A stretch of DNA of 64,000 nucleotides from Hyphomicrobiales bacterium (GTDB lineage: Bacteria > Pseudomonadota > Alphaproteobacteria > Rhizobiales > Xanthobacteraceae). Where the stretch lies: assembly GCA_017305665.1 (NCBI GenBank), contig JAFKKH010000007.1, positions 295,292 through 359,291 of the forward strand, in the 5' to 3' direction. Shown in pieces: positions 50,810 through 59,310 of the stretch. The notes under the pieces were generated by a model. That model was not told the origin of the DNA. It saw nothing but the letters and a program-made list of their open reading frames with translations, and did no database searches. Position numbers and translations under genes: made by a program. How positions within the stretch are numbered: position 1 is the stretch's first letter; each line of letters begins with the position of its first letter.

Positions 50810-51544
50810 ATGGACCTGTCCCCGCAAAAGGCTCTACCCCGGGTGGCCAAAGTTTCGCTGGTCGACGAGGTCATCGCGGCGATACGCACAATGTTGAGCG
50901 AGACTTGGACGGCCGGAAGCAAGCTCCCGTCCGAGCAGGAGCTCAGCCGCCAACTGGGCGTTGGCCGCTCCACAGTTCGCGAAGCGCTACGCGTGCTGGG
51001 ACATCTCGGCCTTGTCGAATCCCGCAGCGGGCTTGGCACCTTTGTCATTGAACAGCGAATGCCCCAGCCTCGCACACAATATCCTCAGGGCCCGGAGGCG
51101 CTGGTCCAGCTTTACGAATTTCGGCGCGCGATCGAGGTGCCCGCCGCACGCCTCGCGGCAGAGCGCCGCACCGCCGAGCAATTGGCAACCATCAAGTCAT
51201 CATGGCGCAGTTGCGAGCTCGCGGTGAAACGCGACAGCGCTGAAGAATTCGCGCGCCTCGACTTTTTATTCCACGCGTCAATCGTGAAGGCTGCTCGGAA
51301 TCGTTTCTTTATCGAAACCTACCTCGGCGTGCAGGATTCTTTTGCCGACAATGTCACGCTGATCCTGGGACAAGGTCAGCTCAAGAGCATGCTGCATTTC
51401 CACGATGAGCTGATTGAAGCGATCGAACGGCGTGATGCCAAAGCGGCAGCGCGCGCTGCCGAGAATAACTTCAAGGAGACCGACGTGCGCGTGAGACTGC
51501 TTTTTCGGGGCACCATCGGATCGGAGAATTCCGAAAAAAGATAG
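50810..51544 (+). CDS. GntR-family (FadR/FCD) transcriptional regulator
   Basis: A 244-residue regulator with an N-terminal winged helix (KLPSEQELSRQLGVGRSTVREALRVLGHLGLVESRSGLGTFV, about residues 38-82) and a C-terminal helical FCD domain with putative metal-binding residues (LDFLFHASIVKAARN, HDELIEAIERRD). FCD regulators respond to small organic acids such as sugar acids, lactate or pyruvate. It is divergent from the enolase-superfamily operon, and so very likely controls it. A short palindrome TGTCTGACA at 50700-50708 in the divergent region may be its operator, though it is brief. Confidence 0.86.
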   Translation: MDLSPQKALPRVAKVSLVDEVIAAIRTMLSETWTAGSKLPSEQELSRQLGVGRSTVREALRVLGHLGLVESRSGLGTFVIEQRMPQPRTQYPQGPEALVQLYEFRRAIEVPAARLAAERRTAEQLATIKSSWRSCELAVKRDSAEEFARLDFLFHASIVKAARNRFFIETYLGVQDSFADNVTLILGQGQLKSMLHFHDELIEAIERRDAKAAARAAENNFKETDVRVRLLFRGTIGSENSEKR

Positions 51545-52588
51545 TCTGTGCAACATCCAGCGGTGTGGCCCGGGCGCTACTTGTAGATGGAGGCCGTCTA
51601 AAGTCAGACAGCGCCCCTACTTTTCCTCGGAACATTTCCGTCGGCTTGTGCCGTTTGCACATCATCGGCCATTGAACAGAAGAGCACAGATTGAAGCAGG
51701 CAATCGGCGAAGCCACAGTCGAGCAGTTGCTCGACCTTCTGCGTACTGTCGAACTGCAGTTCTCAGCGATTAGCATTCCGGGTGAATAGCACAGAATTCA
51801 CGGATAGGCTCCACGATGTCTACTTGGGGTCCAAGACGGATATTGCTCGCTCGCCGTCTCGGCGCGCTATGACTGTCGATCAATCTAACTAGTCGGTCGA
51901 GCTATTCTCTGATGTGTACCTGACCGAAATGGCATTTTTTTGCAGAGGGCTGGAAACTCCAAGGCAAATTCGGCTGGAGAAAGCGACTCTGTACCCAAAG
52001 GCCCCGGCTTTGGCGGCTCTTTGGTAAAGCGTGTGCCATTCAGAATAAAACCGCGAACTCTTATGTTATTGAAATTTCTGCGGCGCGGATTGCAACATGA
52101 AGCTGATCTCTATTTGCAACATACTCGACGTACTCATATGCGGTCTTTCGATGCGGAAGCAGGCAAGCGCCGAGGCTGAGCGATTGAGACTTAGGGTTAG
52201 ATCGATCAAGAAGCTCGGGAGCGGAGTAATTCAGGAACAGGTAGCGCCCAGATGCCTGACTCCCCCAGAGCGGCGGGAACGACGAGGAAATCTGATCGCC
52301 GCCGCACGGCTGGTCCTGCGTACCGGCTGTGCGACCATCGGAACGCTGGGTGGTCGGCGCGACGAGCGGCAGGCTACCGCGGACCGCAGGATACAATCTT
52401 GCCCGTCAGGTTTCCGAGATTGAGGAGCTCTTGACTCCACCTAAGCCGTTCAGGCCGACGCCATATCCTCGATTGTAGCAATCCATCGACAAAATCGAGA
52501 GAGATAGATCCTTCGATATCGTCAAAATCTTTCTATTGGGCTGCGACGATCCTTGGGTCGGTGCCGCAACTCACCCGCGCGTGACTAC
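51545..52588. other. Gene-poor region of about 1 kb
   Basis: No reading frame here looks coding; the few frames are short, overlap on both strands and have no ribosome sites or recognisable motifs. Apart from a possible MarR-like tail at 51676-51789, nothing was recognised. Lying just before a decapitated transporter gene, it looks like a degraded or rearranged patch. Confidence 0.6.
51676..51789 (+). pseudogene. Possible relic of a MarR-like C-terminus
   Basis: The plus-strand frame encodes TEEHRLKQAIGEATVEQLLDLL and a few residues more before a TAG, and a stop codon lies directly upstream. The pattern is like the last helices of a MarR-family regulator (TEEGxxL...LxxLLxxLE). The match is short and could be chance. 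Confidence 0.22.
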
Positions 52589-53353
52589 TCAGTAGAACGG
52601 CCAATAGAGCGGGGTGACGATGACCGTCACGATGAGTGTCCAGATCAGCACGACTAGGCCGAGGCGCCAGAAGTCACCGAACTTGTAGCCGCCCGGCCCG
52701 TAGACCATCAGGCTTACACCGTTGGCGAACGGGGTCAGGAAGGATGCGCTGGCCCCCATCGCCACGCTCATCACCATCGGCAGTGCCGACACGCTCATGT
52801 CGTTTGCCGCCGCGAACGCGATCGGCATCGTCACCAGGGCCGTCGAGGTGTTGGAGATGAACTGCGTGATCAGGGTCGCCGCCAGGAAGAGACCGACGAG
52901 CACAGCGGTTGGGCCGAAGTCACCGAGCAAGTTGATGATGTGATCACCAATCGTCGCGGCGGCGCCGCTCTTCTCCATGGTGCGCGCGGGCGCGATCATG
53001 GCGCCGATCAGCAGGACGGTGTTCCAGTCGAGGCCGCGATAGATCTGCGGCAGGCGCACGGCGCCCGTGATCACCGTGAGGCATGCGCAGAGGAGACACG
53101 CGATCGACGCCGGCGCGATGTTGAAGACCAGGAGCACGACCAGCAGCGCCAGGATCGCGAAGACACGCTTGGCGCCCCGGCCGAGCGCCTGCGTACGGAC
53201 CTGGTCAGGCGAGTCGATGACCAGTGGCTGGGCGCTGGACAGGTAGCGCTCCAGGGCCGACCAGCTGCCCTGCAGCAGCAGGTGGTCGCCGGAGCGGAGC
53301 GTGAGTCGCGGCCTGACCAGCTCGACCCCGCCGCGCTGCACCGCCAGCACCAT
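52589..53353 (-). pseudogene. Truncated DASS/SLC13-type anion transporter (C-terminal half)
   Basis: The 254 residues match only the end of a DASS-family carrier. A piece of an RCK_C/TrkA-C domain (VLAVQRGGVELVRPRLTLRSGDHLLLQG) is followed by the second half of the membrane domain, including the SNT-type signature FISNTSTALVTMPIAFAAA and PFANGVSLMVYGPGGY. A full member has about 590 residues, so more than half is missing at the 5' side, where sequence after 53353 is unrelated. The fragment appears more GC-rich and regular in codon use than its surroundings, which suggests transfer followed by deletion. An in-frame ATG with AGGTG before it could still allow translation, but a working carrier is unlikely. 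Confidence 0.72.
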
Positions 53354-53769
53354 TCACCTCATGGTCCTGGCTGGTCATGCCGCGACAAAACAATTGCAAG
53401 AGCGGCTACATCGAATTGGATTTCAGACATTGCGCCACGTCGGCGATTAGTTCGATTCAGCTCTAGTCGCGATCGAACTCTTCTCTGAACTGGGGCCAAC
53501 CAGAATGAGAATGTTTGGAGCCAGAAACTTTCAGCGCAGATTAGCTGGAGAACCACTCCAGCTTTGTCTGAAAAAACCGCCCTGCCCCAGTACGCCGGCA
53601 TCGCGGGTCCGCTCGCCAATTCTTCGGAGACCCTGAAGAACGTCGGACTGAACAGCTGGAGCGAGAGGGATCGAACTCTTGCATTCCTGCTCGAACCGAA
53701 TCCCTGACGAGAGCTCATTAAATTGGACATATTGACGAGAACACCCGAGGATCATGTCGCGCTGGACCG
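53354..53769. other. Non-coding stretch between the broken transporter and a TetR gene
   Basis: No coding frame was supported in these 416 bases. A stretch at 53657-53680 reads, on the minus strand, AAGAGTTCGATCCCTCTCGC and onward, reminiscent of a tRNA T-arm and acceptor end, but the stem does not pair well. The motif GATCGAACTCTT occurs twice in the region. It may be the junction of an old insertion. Confidence 0.45.
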
Positions 53770-54378
53770 TTAGGCGCCCCTTCTCCCCTTTGCATTGGCT
53801 GCTTGCGGCCAATTTTTCAGGGCCAGCTTCGCGGCGCTCTGTAACTCTTTTCTTGTCGCTCCTCCTGCTGCCTGCACGGTAATCCCATAGATGACGATCG
53901 AGAGATAGCGGGCCAGATCCGCCGGATCTGCGTCTGCGGGAAGATCCCCATCGACCTTCGCGCGTTTCAATCGATCCCGAATGATGCTCTCCCCAATTCT
54001 GCGGCGCAGAATGAGCTCCTTGCGGATGGAGTCGGACTCCGGCGCGCAAGCCAGGGCGCCTTGCACGCCGAGACATCCAGGTGGGTTGCTCTTGTCACCA
54101 TGTAGATCGGCGGCACCTTCCAGCAGCGCCTGCGCATAGGCGCGCGCCGTGGGGGCCGCAAGCGCGGCCTCCCGGTAACCTGCACGGGCCTCGTAGAGGT
54201 CGAGCGCTTTCAGGAAAAGGGCTTCCTTGCTTCCGAAGGCGGCATAAAGACTTGGACGAGTTATGCCAAGCTCTTCCGTAAGATCCGTCAAAGACGTGCC
54301 TTCATAGCCCTGCCGCCAGAAAAGCCGCATGGCGCGCGCGATGGCCTCCTCCGTATCGAACTCTCTTGGACGCCCCAT
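53770..54378 (-). CDS. TetR/AcrR-family transcriptional regulator
   Basis: A 202-residue regulator starting MGRPREFDTEEAIARAMRLFWRQGYEGTSLTDLTEELGITRPSLYAAFGSKEALF. This is the usual opening of the AcuR/NemR-like TetR group, followed by the TetR_C-type domain with GCLGVQGALA. ATG 54378 was chosen because MGRPREFD is the typical N-terminus; an ATG at 54396 adds six residues. It is divergent from the hydrolase-cupin gene, and two copies of an ATACC...GGT palindrome lie between them, so it very likely represses that operon. Cysteines (GCLG, ACAPE) might make it redox- or electrophile-sensing, as in NemR; this is inference. Confidence 0.84.
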   Translation of the reverse strand: MGRPREFDTEEAIARAMRLFWRQGYEGTSLTDLTEELGITRPSLYAAFGSKEALFLKALDLYEARAGYREAALAAPTARAYAQALLEGAADLHGDKSNPPGCLGVQGALACAPESDSIRKELILRRRIGESIIRDRLKRAKVDGDLPADADPADLARYLSIVIYGITVQAAGGATRKELQSAAKLALKNWPQAANAKGRRGA

Positions 54379-54408
54379 GGCGCGGGCTTTCTCCATTCCA
54401 GTCGTATT

Positions 54409-54422
54409 AGACCGATAGGTAT
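54409..54422. promoter_or_regulatory. TetR operator candidate, proximal copy
   Basis: On the minus strand this reads ATACC-TATC-GGTCT, an imperfect dyad that matches the second copy at 54466-54479 in 12 of 14 positions. It lies 31 bp before the tetR start codon. Confidence 0.55.
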
Positions 54423-54465
54423 ACAATTCGGATTGACAGACAGCGACAGCACACCTAACAATTCT

Positions 54466-54479
54466 ATACCAATCGGTAT
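54466..54479. promoter_or_regulatory. TetR operator candidate, distal copy
   Basis: ATACC-AATC-GGTAT has perfect 5-bp arms and lies 57 bp from the proximal copy, upstream of the hydrolase gene. Paired sites fit repression of both divergent promoters by the adjacent TetR protein. Confidence 0.6.
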
Positions 54480-54566
54480 TGAATAATGATGGTGCCTGTT
54501 CTCAGAGATAGGGAGAGCGGGCGGCGCATCAACGCTCGCAAGAATAATCGATTCGTGGAGAGGTTC

Positions 54567-55895
54567 ATGCCCTGGAACACATTGAGCTCATTTGCCTTGG
54601 TTATCGCCACTCTGGTTGCGGTACCCGCGAACGCAGATGTCCGTCCTTACCCGAGCAATTTCAGCATCCGGGAGATCCAGACGAACGGGACAATGCTCCA
54701 TGTTCGGATTGGTGGGAGCGGACCCGCCGTCGTGCTGCTGCATGGCTTTGCCGACACGGGCGATATGTGGGAGCCGCTTGCTGCTACGCTCGCAAGCGAT
54801 CACATGGTGATCGTGCCGGATCTGCGGGGCATGGGGTTATCTACGGTTCCAGGCGGTGGCTTCGAGAAGAAGAACCAGGCCAAAGACATCGCAGGTGTTC
54901 TGGATACACTTCATGTCGCACGTGCCGACATCGTCGGACACAATATCGGCAACATGGTCGCTTTTGCGTTTGCCGAGCGGTATCCCGAGCGCACCACACG
55001 GCTTGTGATGATGGATGCCCCCGTCCCAGGGATCGGTCCGTGGGACGACATCTTGAAAAGTCCGCTGCTTTGGCATTTCAGATTCGGCGGACCGGACATG
55101 GAGCGGCTCGTGGCGGGCCGCGAGCGAATCTATCTCGATCGCTTCTGGAACGATTTTGCCGCAGATCCTGCAAAGTTCGACGAAAAGTCTCGTGCGCATT
55201 ACGCAGACCTCTATGCCAAGCCGGGCCGAATGCATGCGGGGTTCGCGCAATTCGCAGCGTTTGATCAGGACGTTATCGACAACAGGAAAGCCGTCGGTCG
55301 TGGCCGCTTGCAAATGCCCGTGTTGGCGATCGGTGGCGATCATTCTCTGGGCTCCACTATGGCTTACATCATGCGATTTGCGGCCGACAATGTGCGCGAA
55401 GTCGTCGTCAAGGACTCAGGTCACTGGCTGATGGAGGAGCAACCCAAGGCGACGATCGCAGCGATTGTGAATTTCCTGTCCGGCGCGAGCGCCGTCAATC
55501 CGCGCGCACTCAGCGTTGCTGAGATGGGGACCTTGGCAAAAAACGAGGCGGGTGCCGGAACATCGGGGGTTGAAGGAATTCAGACGATCGTGCTGTCCGG
55601 CGATCCGGCCAAAGCTGGTCCCTACGCCATCCAGCTCAAGGTGCCAGCACATACCAACATCGCGGCCCATACCCATCGCGACAACCGATTTGGAATGGTT
55701 GTCTCGGGTGAATGGCATTTCGGCTACGGGCAAACAGCGAACGCCGCCGCGACTACCGCGCTTGGGCCGGGTGGGTTTTACACCGAGCCAGCGGGTATGG
55801 CGCACTTCGCCTTCACCGGCGATCAGCCGACGATCGTCTACATCACGGGCCAAGGCCCGAGCGACACGAATTATGTCAGCACCGCACGCCACTAG
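54567..55895 (+). CDS. Secreted alpha/beta-hydrolase fused to a cupin, with Asn at the nucleophile position
   Basis: A 442-residue protein. ATG 54567 follows GGAGAGG, and a Sec signal (MPWNTLSSFALVIATLVAVPANA) directs export. Residues about 35-305 are an alpha/beta-hydrolase of the epoxide-hydrolase type (oxyanion HG at 59-60, DLRGMG at 85-90). The nucleophile elbow is VGHNIGNM, where this family has VGHDIGNM, so Asp is replaced by Asn126. The base His286 (KDSGHWLMEEQP) remains. Residues about 345-435 form a cupin with metal-binding histidines (AHTHRDNRFG, His368 and His370). It precedes an isochorismatase-family gene by 9 bp and is divergent from TetR. The enzyme may be inactive, deamidate to Asp, or use another residue. 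Confidence 0.78.
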   Translation: MPWNTLSSFALVIATLVAVPANADVRPYPSNFSIREIQTNGTMLHVRIGGSGPAVVLLHGFADTGDMWEPLAATLASDHMVIVPDLRGMGLSTVPGGGFEKKNQAKDIAGVLDTLHVARADIVGHNIGNMVAFAFAERYPERTTRLVMMDAPVPGIGPWDDILKSPLLWHFRFGGPDMERLVAGRERIYLDRFWNDFAADPAKFDEKSRAHYADLYAKPGRMHAGFAQFAAFDQDVIDNRKAVGRGRLQMPVLAIGGDHSLGSTMAYIMRFAADNVREVVVKDSGHWLMEEQPKATIAAIVNFLSGASAVNPRALSVAEMGTLAKNEAGAGTSGVEGIQTIVLSGDPAKAGPYAIQLKVPAHTNIAAHTHRDNRFGMVVSGEWHFGYGQTANAAATTALGPGGFYTEPAGMAHFAFTGDQPTIVYITGQGPSDTNYVSTARH

Positions 55896-55904
55896 GAGGG
55901 AATC

Positions 55905-56516
55905 ATGACTTCGTTTGCTAAACCCCGCGACGCCGGCAATGACCATCTGCTCACGCAGCAGAACGCGGCGGTCGTCATCATCGATTTCCAGCCCGTGCAG
56001 GTGTCGTCGATCGCCTCGCGCTCGAAGCGCGAACTGGTCACCAACATCACTGCGCTGGCGCGAATCGCCAAGCTATACGAGATGCCGGTCGTGCTCTCGA
56101 CCGTGAACGTAGAGACGGGGCGCAACCAGCCGACCATTCATCAGATTACAGACGTGCTGACTGACGTGGACCCTATCGACCGCACCTCGATCAATGCGTG
56201 GGAGGACGAGGATTTCAACCGAACCGTCAAGGCGATAGGGCGCAAGAAACTCATCATGGCCGCGCTTTGGACCGAGGTGTGTCTCGTGCACCCCGCTCTC
56301 GATGCGATCCATGAGGGCTTTGAAGTCTATCCCGTCGTCGATTGCGTTGGCGGCACGTCACTCGAAGCACATCAAGCTGGTCTGCAAAGGCTCGTTCAGG
56401 CTGGCGGCAAACCAACTTCGTGGGTGCAACTCATCTGCGAATTGCAGCGAGACTGGAATCGGGAAAAGACCGTGCCCGTCTTTTCCGACATCCTTTTCGC
56501 CATCGAAGGTCATTGA
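55905..56516 (+). CDS. Isochorismatase-family cysteine hydrolase
   Basis: A 203-residue protein of the YcaC/isochorismatase-like fold. The catalytic triad is visible as Asp in VVIIDFQPVQ (about residue 27), Lys near KLIMAALW, and Cys in WTEVCLVHPALDAIHEG (about residue 125). Members hydrolyse amides, N-carbamoyl compounds or isochorismate; stand-alone YcaC-like proteins often have unknown substrates. GGAGG precedes the ATG, nine bases after the hydrolase-cupin stop, so the pair is one operon under the TetR protein. Shared regulation with a secreted hydrolase suggests detoxification or turnover of an exogenous compound. Confidence 0.84.
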   Translation: MTSFAKPRDAGNDHLLTQQNAAVVIIDFQPVQVSSIASRSKRELVTNITALARIAKLYEMPVVLSTVNVETGRNQPTIHQITDVLTDVDPIDRTSINAWEDEDFNRTVKAIGRKKLIMAALWTEVCLVHPALDAIHEGFEVYPVVDCVGGTSLEAHQAGLQRLVQAGGKPTSWVQLICELQRDWNREKTVPVFSDILFAIEGH

Positions 56517-56687
56517 AACGATACGAAAGAAGGAAATTCTCCAAACTTCGCACTGGATGGCTGACAATGCAGTGCTACCTAGCCAGCCCAGACTCCTGCA
56601 AAACTCGCTGCTAACAGGGAATTTAACAAGGATTTTGTCAAAACGAGACCAAGTCGTCACCGGAAGGCAATTTTGAAGATTCCGACT

Positions 56688-57728
56688 TTAGGAAATCTCA
56701 CGACGCACGATTGCGGCTGCATCGCACATTGTCTTGAGTTTTCCAAACGCAACGACACGCGGCATGTACTTCATGCCGCAATCGGGCGCCGGCACCAGAC
56801 GGTCTGCGGCAACATACTTCAAACCACGTCTGATCCGGTCGGCGACAGTTTCCACCGACTCGATCTGGGGATCGCCAAGATCGAGAACGCCAAGCATGAT
56901 CCTCTTCGAGGACAGATCCTTGAGCACGCCGAGGTCCAGCTTCGGTTGGGCGGCCTCAATTGAAATCTGATCCGCCGTGGTGTCGGCAAGCTCCGCAAGG
57001 AACGAGTATCCGGCAGGTTTGGTCGAGCCCGGTACGACGGCTGCGTAGCCAAAACAAAGATGCACGACGGTTGGCACCGTAATACCCTTCAGTGCGCGAT
57101 TGATCGCCTTGACGGCGTAGCGCTTTGCCTGATCCGGATTGTTGCGAACCCAAGGCTCGTCGAGTTGGATGACGTCTGCTCCCGCCTTCTCTAGATCCAG
57201 AGCTTCGGCGTTGACCGCCTCGGCAAATGCCATCGCGAGCTCTTCCTCGTCCTTGTAAAACTCATTTTTGGCCTGCTGGCTCATCGTAAACGGGCCTGGC
57301 AGGGTGATCTTCGCCGCGCGATCCGTATGGCGGCGAAGAAATTCCATATCCTGTTGCTCGATCGGCCGCGTTCTCTGGATTTTGCCGACAACGCGAGGAA
57401 CCGGCGTCGGTTGCCCGGAACGCGATACGATCGTCGCGGGATTATCGGCGTCGACACCTTCAAGGGCCGTCGCGAACCGGTTCGAGTAACTTTCTCGCCG
57501 GATTTCCCCATCGGTCACGATATCAATTCCGGCGCGCTCCATATCACGAATAGCGACAATTGTTGCATCGTCCTGGGCTTCCACGAGATGCGGCGCAGGA
57601 ATTCGCCACATCTCATGCATGCGGGTGCGCGGCACGGACTTCGACAACATGGCGCGGTCGACCAGCCATTCCGGCTGCGGGTAGCTCCCAACGACGGTCG
57701 TCGGCAAGACGTGCTTTGGCAAGTTCAC
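56688..57728 (-). CDS. Short MetE-like zinc thiol/methyltransferase
   Basis: A 346-residue single-domain homologue of the C-terminal half of cobalamin-independent methionine synthase. The zinc ligands are intact: His223 and Cys225 (VVHLCFGY), Glu246 and Cys317 (APDCGMKYMPR). This size and layout are shared by archaeal MetE-like methyltransferases and by epoxyalkane:coenzyme M transferase, so a thiol alkylation other than methionine synthesis is possible. The start is GTG 57728, with AAGGAG seven bases upstream; the much longer upstream frame overlaps the FAH gene in the wrong frame. It is the last gene of the leftward operon with FAH, NodB and ABC-importer genes. The thiol acceptor is unknown. 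Confidence 0.8.
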   Translation of the reverse strand: MNLPKHVLPTTVVGSYPQPEWLVDRAMLSKSVPRTRMHEMWRIPAPHLVEAQDDATIVAIRDMERAGIDIVTDGEIRRESYSNRFATALEGVDADNPATIVSRSGQPTPVPRVVGKIQRTRPIEQQDMEFLRRHTDRAAKITLPGPFTMSQQAKNEFYKDEEELAMAFAEAVNAEALDLEKAGADVIQLDEPWVRNNPDQAKRYAVKAINRALKGITVPTVVHLCFGYAAVVPGSTKPAGYSFLAELADTTADQISIEAAQPKLDLGVLKDLSSKRIMLGVLDLGDPQIESVETVADRIRRGLKYVAADRLVPAPDCGMKYMPRVVAFGKLKTMCDAAAIVRREIS

Positions 57729-57769
57729 AATGCTTCTCCTTGGTCTTGATGTCAGTGGCGATCGTATGC

Positions 57770-58636
57770 TCAGGCCGCCTTTGTTGTGGCCGCGACTTCG
57801 TCCCGGACCGGATTGCGAAGAATTCCGATCCCCGAAACTTCCACCTCGACGACGTCGCCGTGTTTGAGCCAGAGCGGCGGCACGCGGTAGGCACCCACAC
57901 CGCCAGTTGTGCCCGTGACGATGACGTCGCCGGGGACAAGCTCTGTGAACGTCGAGCAATAGGCAATCAGCGTCGGCACATCGAACACCAGATCGGAGAT
58001 CGGCGCTGCCTGCACTTCCATGCCGTTGACCCTTGTTGCGATCGTTTGCTTGCTGACGTCCAGCATCTCGTCGGTCGTTACCATCCATGGGCCAAAACCG
58101 CCGGTTCCTGCGAAATTCTTGCCAGGCGTAAATTGCGACGTATGCCGCTGCCAATCGCGAATGCTGCCGTCGTTATAACAAGCGTAGCCGGCAACATGTT
58201 GCAGCGCGCGTTCCTTGGGAATTCGCCGCCCGCCCTTGCCGATAATGACCGCCAGTTCACCCTCATAATCGAAACGCTCGGATTCGGGCGGACGGATCAT
58301 TGGCTGACCGCTGCCGACCTGACTATTGGCGAAGCGCGTAAAGATCATCGGATGCGGCGGCGTCGGATGTCCGCTTTCGGCAAGGTGCGTCGCGTAGTTC
58401 ACACCAATGCAGAAGATTTTGTCCGGATCCGGCACCGTTGGAAGCAACACGACATCCGCCAAGGCATGATCCGCGCTCTCACCCTGCATCTTGCGCAGAT
58501 CGTCCAAAGATCCGCCGGTAAGCAAGGCTTTCAGCGTGGGGAAGTTCTTCAGGCGGCGACCGACATCGACAATGCCGCCCTCGGTCACAATTCCGTAGCT
58601 GGCGCCCGAACCTGCCTTGAAACTCGCGATCTTCAT
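57770..58636 (-). CDS. Fumarylacetoacetate hydrolase-family protein
   Basis: A 288-residue FAH-superfamily enzyme. The metal-binding glutamates and aspartate are visible in RFDYEGELAVIIGKGG and CYNDGSIRDWQ, and the conserved core KIFCIGVNYATHLAESG and GDVIVTGTTGGVGAYR are intact. Members hydrolyse or decarboxylate acylpyruvates, oxaloacetate or 2-keto-3-deoxy-sugar derivatives, cleaving C-C bonds next to a 1,3-diketo group. It overlaps the NodB gene by four bases and precedes the MetE-like gene by 41 bp. It acts in the cytosol, probably on the compound imported by the operon's transporter. Confidence 0.86.
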   Translation of the reverse strand: MKIASFKAGSGASYGIVTEGGIVDVGRRLKNFPTLKALLTGGSLDDLRKMQGESADHALADVVLLPTVPDPDKIFCIGVNYATHLAESGHPTPPHPMIFTRFANSQVGSGQPMIRPPESERFDYEGELAVIIGKGGRRIPKERALQHVAGYACYNDGSIRDWQRHTSQFTPGKNFAGTGGFGPWMVTTDEMLDVSKQTIATRVNGMEVQAAPISDLVFDVPTLIAYCSTFTELVPGDVIVTGTTGGVGAYRVPPLWLKHGDVVEVEVSGIGILRNPVRDEVAATTKAA

Positions 58637-59304
58637 TGTCTGGCACTCTCTTCGATACGTGAAACGTAGGAATCAATCGGCAGAACGATTTTGCCGGAAC
58701 GAATTGGAATGCAGGCTGGCGGAAATTCCTGGCGGAATCGCGCGCCCATGACGTGGGCGCGATCGAGAAATTCGTCGAGATGACGCATCGCACCGGTCGG
58801 AAGATCGTGCAACACCATCAGGGTCCAGTCTTGCGACTGACATTGCGCGAGCGCGCGATCGACCCATCCGTCCGGATCGTCCCAATCATGCGGGATCGCG
58901 TTCCAGAGCACACAGCTATATTCACCTTGAACCAGGTGATCGACGACGGACGGCTTCAGAAGACCGTCGTCGAGATGACCGCCGCCGCCGAACGGCCGGA
59001 ACCAGTGTTGCGGATGAGTGAGATCTGCAATGAGCTTTTGAGTGCGCGCGACTTCATGCTCTGCCGCCTCGGGGTCGTCCTGCCGACCGAGCGGCATCGA
59101 ATGCGTATAGGTATGATTGCCGATCCAGTGACCCTCATGGCGCGCGCGCGCTGCGAGGCGGCGGCGTGCAGGATCGGTGAGTTTCTCGCCGATCACAAAA
59201 AACGTCGTGGTGATGCCGCGGCGACGCAGAACGTCGAGCACGCCCGGCGTCACATCGGGCTCCGGTCCATTGTCGAATGACAGCGTCAAATCGAACACAT
59301 CCAT
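58633..59304 (-). CDS. Polysaccharide deacetylase (NodB)-family hydrolase
   Basis: A 223-residue NodB-homology protein. Motif 1 is LSFDNGPEP, where the second Asp of the usual DDGP is Asn. Motif 2 GNHTYTHSMPL keeps both metal histidines, and motif 3 is RPFGGGG. There is no signal peptide, so it is cytosolic and unlikely to act on cell-wall polymer. Cytosolic members of this fold include allantoinase PuuE and deacylases of small amides. It overlaps the FAH gene by four bases and lies six bases after a permease gene. A role in removing an acyl or amide group from the imported compound is plausible. Confidence 0.78.
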   Translation of the reverse strand: MDVFDLTLSFDNGPEPDVTPGVLDVLRRRGITTTFFVIGEKLTDPARRRLAARARHEGHWIGNHTYTHSMPLGRQDDPEAAEHEVARTQKLIADLTHPQHWFRPFGGGGHLDDGLLKPSVVDHLVQGEYSCVLWNAIPHDWDDPDGWVDRALAQCQSQDWTLMVLHDLPTGAMRHLDEFLDRAHVMGARFRQEFPPACIPIRSGKIVLPIDSYVSRIEESARQ

Positions 59305-59310
59305 GCTCCA

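Noticed and set aside
56560-56680. Short frames such as NSLLTGNLTRILSK in the gap before the MetE-like gene as a gene or IS remnant
   Set aside because: Reminiscent of dispersed repeats but too short and without inverted ends or transposase motifs.
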